From NCBI GenBank assembly GCA_964613155.1, contig CAZTHP010000001.1, positions 1 to 64,000 on the forward strand: DNA of 64,000 bases, read 5' to 3'. This DNA is from TWA4 sp964613155. Its GTDB lineage: Bacteria; Bacillota; Clostridia; Lachnospirales; Lachnospiraceae. Below the pieces are notes generated by a model, which was not told the origin of the DNA, did no database searches, and saw only the letters and a list, made by a program, of their open reading frames with translations. This document shows positions 62,039-64,000 of this stretch, piece after piece (the stretch's first letter is position 1; the number at the start of each line of letters is the position of its first letter). The translations under genes and the position numbers were made by a program.

Positions 62039-62740
62039 ATGAGAATTTTAGGAATAGAAAGTGCGGCAATGACGGCATCAGCAGCGGTGTTGGAAGATGA
62101 TCGTTTATTAGCTGAATATACGATGGATTATAAGAAGACGCATTCACAGACGCTGCTTCCTATGATCGCAGAAATCAAAGAGATGATTCAGTTGGATCTG
62201 GAAACCTTGGACGCGATCGCAGTCTCTGGCGGACCGGGTTCTTTTACAGGGCTGCGCATTGGTTCGACGACAGCAAAGGGATTGGGATTGGCGCTCCAGA
62301 AACCGTTGATCCATGTTCCGACATTAGATGCGATGGCGTATCAGATTTTTGGAACAACGAGTGTGATCTGTGCGATGATGGATGCGCGAAAGGAAAATGT
62401 ATTTGCAGGGATTTACCGCAATGAACAGCAGCTGGAGGTTGTAAAGTCATCTTGTCATATTTCAGTGCAGGAGCTTGCAGAAGAATTAAATCGACTTCAA
62501 GCACCGGTGATTGTTACGGGAGATGGCGCAGATGCTTATTGGAAACAATTAGAAGAATGTTGTCAGGTTCCGCTGCGGCGTGCACCTGCGTTTGCTTGCC
62601 GCGCCCGTGCAGGTGCGGTTGCTGCTTTGGGTGCAGAGTACTATAAAAAAGGTATGGTGCAGACCGCAGCCGAGCATGTTCCGGATTATCTGAGAGTTTC
62701 TCAGGCAGAACGCCAATTGGCAGAGATGGGAAAATCATGA
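62039..62740 (+). CDS. tsaB: tRNA t6A threonylcarbamoyl transferase subunit TsaB
   Basis: The 233-residue protein starts ILGIESAAMTASAAVLEDD and has KKTHSQTLLPMI and VSGGPGSFTGLRIG, standard for TsaB. It is the partner and stabiliser of TsaD. AAAGGA precedes the ATG. The last four bases overlap rimI (ATGA). Confidence 0.93.
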   Translation: MRILGIESAAMTASAAVLEDDRLLAEYTMDYKKTHSQTLLPMIAEIKEMIQLDLETLDAIAVSGGPGSFTGLRIGSTTAKGLGLALQKPLIHVPTLDAMAYQIFGTTSVICAMMDARKENVFAGIYRNEQQLEVVKSSCHISVQELAEELNRLQAPVIVTGDGADAYWKQLEECCQVPLRRAPAFACRARAGAVAALGAEYYKKGMVQTAAEHVPDYLRVSQAERQLAEMGKS

Positions 62741-63189
62741 ACGAGATACGGATACGAGCGATGACTCAGCAAGATATTCCATTTGTTTTGCAGCTGGAGC
62801 AAGAACTGTTTTCGGATGCATGGAGTGAAAAGGGGCTGTGTGATACCCTTCGTTATCATGCAGATTCCAATTTTACGGCAGAATATAATGGAGCACCCGC
62901 TGGATATTTGCTTTTTATGGCAGCGGCAGATGAAGGAGAGCTGCTGCGGATCGGTGTTTCCCCGACTATTTGGCGCAGCGGAGTTGGGCAAGCTCTTATT
63001 TCGTGGATGGATCAGTATGCTTTGGCAAATGAAATTGCGGTGGTATGGCTGGAAGTGCGTGCCGGAAATCAAGCGGCGCGAGCTCTTTATGAAAAAAATG
63101 GTTTTGTCTTACAGGGGTACCGGAAGAATTATTACCATGCCCCTCAGGAAGATGCTGCGATTATGAGTAAATCCTATCAGAAATCATGA
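62737..63189 (+). CDS. rimI: Ribosomal protein S18-alanine N-acetyltransferase
   Basis: The 150-residue GNAT enzyme has acetyl-CoA loop LLRIGVSPTIWRSGVGQAL, WLEVRAGNQAARALYEKNGF and the end motif YRKNYYHAPQEDAAIM, all typical of RimI. It overlaps tsaB, a widespread arrangement. tsaD, often next, is not in the window. Confidence 0.93.
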   Translation: MNEIRIRAMTQQDIPFVLQLEQELFSDAWSEKGLCDTLRYHADSNFTAEYNGAPAGYLLFMAAADEGELLRIGVSPTIWRSGVGQALISWMDQYALANEIAVVWLEVRAGNQAARALYEKNGFVLQGYRKNYYHAPQEDAAIMSKSYQKS

Positions 63190-63257
63190 TGAAAAAGGGT
63201 GAATGAGCCTAGATTTTTTGAAAAAGCACTGCCCGAAATTTCCATTGAATATGACAA

Positions 63258-63467
63258 GAAAATTCTGTTATAGTATGACTGCAATTAAAAAAGATGTCAG
63301 ATAAGGGAAGTACAGTGCGGACTATGGCCTAGTATAGTTTATGACTTGGCACAGTCTGAATCCTGAATTTGATAAAAAATGGCCTAGATCAGCGGTGCAG
63401 TAACGCGGTATGTTCGAAAGGATAACGTGCTTAGGGAAACACGCTGAGCTGACAGGAGGAGTCATCT
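63258..63467 (+). promoter_or_regulatory. Structured leader before the zinc-ribbon gene
   Basis: A promoter-like pair (TTGAAT near 63245, TATAGT near 63269) is followed by a roughly 190-base leader. TCAGCGGTG (about 63389) pairs with CACGCTGA (about 63441) with one bulge; ACTAT/ATAGT and GACT/AGTC form an upstream hairpin set; GGCCTAG occurs twice. No known riboswitch class is recognised. Confidence 0.45.
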
Positions 63468-63710
63468 GTGAAAATCTATAATGAAAATGGAGTACTGACC
63501 GGGGTATCCTGCAATTGCTGCGGCAAGATCGTATTGCAGGAGCAGGGTGTTTTAAATGAAGATTTTGCATCGTTTCGCAAAGAGTGGGGATATTTTTCTG
63601 AAAAAGACGGAATGACCCATCAATTTGATTTATGTGAACAATGTTATGATCGAATGACCGAAGCCTTTCAGATTCCGGTTTCTAAGCAGGAAACGAAAGA
63701 ACTTTTGTGA
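63468..63710 (+). CDS. Small zinc-ribbon-like protein (80 aa)
   Basis: The 80-residue protein has two cysteine pairs, CNCCGK and LCEQCYD, spaced as in a zinc ribbon, with a short acidic helix region between. GTG start is preceded by AGGAGGAG at 7 bases. I do not recognise a named family; its leader looks structured. It precedes rnz. Confidence 0.75.
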   Translation: MKIYNENGVLTGVSCNCCGKIVLQEQGVLNEDFASFRKEWGYFSEKDGMTHQFDLCEQCYDRMTEAFQIPVSKQETKELL

Positions 63711-63715
63711 TTTTG

Positions 63716-63772
63716 GGATTCGATTTAATTTGATTTAGTTTAATTTGACTTAGTTTAATTTGATTTGGATCT
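63716..63772. repeat. 18-bp tandem array
   Basis: Three copies of TTTAATTTGATTTAGT-like sequence between the zinc-ribbon gene and rnz. Confidence 0.85.
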
Positions 63773-63821
63773 TTGGTGCAGAAAAATAGCAGAAAGATCA
63801 ATAGAAATACAGGAGAAATTT

Positions 63822-64000
63822 ATGCTGGATGTTTGTTTGTTGGGAACAGGGGGGATGATGCCCCTTCCTGGAAGATGGCTGACTTCTTTGATGCTGCGTT
63901 GTGATGGAAGCAGTTTGATGATCGACTGCGGAGAAGGCACGCAGATTGCAGTCAAAGAAAGAGGATGGAGTTTTAAACCAATCGATGTCATCTGTTTTAC
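63822..64000 (+). CDS. rnz: Ribonuclease Z, N-terminal part (cut by window edge)
   Basis: The first 59 residues (LDVCLLGTGGMMPLPGRW, LMIDCGEGTQIAVKE) match RNase Z, the metallo-beta-lactamase-fold enzyme that trims tRNA 3' ends. AGGAGA precedes the ATG. The metal motif HxHxDH would lie just past the window. Confidence 0.85.
   Translation, partial: MLDVCLLGTGGMMPLPGRWLTSLMLRCDGSSLMIDCGEGTQIAVKERGWSFKPIDVICF

Noticed and set aside
63300..63460. c-di-GMP riboswitch or SRP RNA before the zinc-ribbon gene
   Set aside because: A TTCGAAAGG block is suggestive, but the rest of either consensus is missing.

Overview
The window looks like a contig from a low- to mid-GC Gram-positive anaerobe of the Bacillota, most probably a member of the Clostridia. 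This rests on TTG/GTG starts with strong AGGAGG ribosome binding sites, lipoprotein ABC binding proteins, a long-form HPF next to secA and prfB, the PheB-type ACT protein/homoserine dehydrogenase pair, a glcT-ptsG type PTS, and a selenium-dependent molybdenum-hydroxylase maturation cluster. A species cannot be named from the sequence. Two runs of exactly 100 N (23414-23513 and 52023-52122) show this is a scaffold with gaps inside repeats.

Layout. 1-2.8 kb: heterodimeric ABC exporter (first gene cut by the window edge). 2.9-6.6 kb: polar amino-acid ABC importer, a cytidylate-kinase-like protein and a small hypothetical. 6.9-9.8 kb: nucleoside salvage (cdd, pyrimidine-nucleoside phosphorylase, add). 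10-11 kb: MoaE-like protein and a YesL/DUF624 membrane protein. 11.1-21.5 kb: alpha-glucan/maltodextrin utilisation (GH31, GH13, LacI regulator, binding protein, two permeases, 4-alpha-glucanotransferase) without its own ATPase. 21.8-26.3 kb: NCS2 purine permease (minus strand), MATE and CDF transporters. 26.6-30.3 kb: BglG/GlcT-type antiterminator and a glucose-type PTS IICBA, each behind its own RAT/terminator switch. 30.7-38.2 kb: molybdenum/selenium accessory genes (MoeA-like, DUF3343, yedF, yqeB, yqeC, xdhC, NTP-transferase) with ridA and xpt. 38.5-43.4 kb: hsp20, C39-like protein, AraC regulator, GH13 glucosidase. 43.4-48.5 kb: complete liv branched-chain amino-acid importer. 49-51.7 kb: TrxB-like reductase and a secreted SH3/NlpC-P60 hydrolase. 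52.5-57.6 kb: hpf, secA, prfB (with programmed frameshift). 57.7-64 kb: ACT protein, hom, RibU-like ECF component, YcxB-like protein, tsaE, tsaB, rimI, a small zinc-ribbon protein and the start of rnz.

Three things stand out beyond the genes. First, intergenic regions carry many degenerate tandem arrays, each with its own unrelated unit (15, 16, 19, 22, 34, 38-39, 41, 51, 54, 106 bp and others); short versions also sit inside two genes and duplicate two ribosome-binding regions. Second, a dispersed element (GAGCG-rich flanks around a GAA-loop hairpin) begins at the expected transcription start of extended -10 promoters at two loci, with a looser third copy; it looks like an unassigned leader RNA. 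Third, a compact three-way-junction structure lies between xdhC and ridA. Other notable points are a DnaA-box cluster between hpf and secA, a prfB frameshift site with UAA instead of UGA, two RAT elements with a compensatory base-pair change, and paired LacI-type operators around the maltodextrin promoter.
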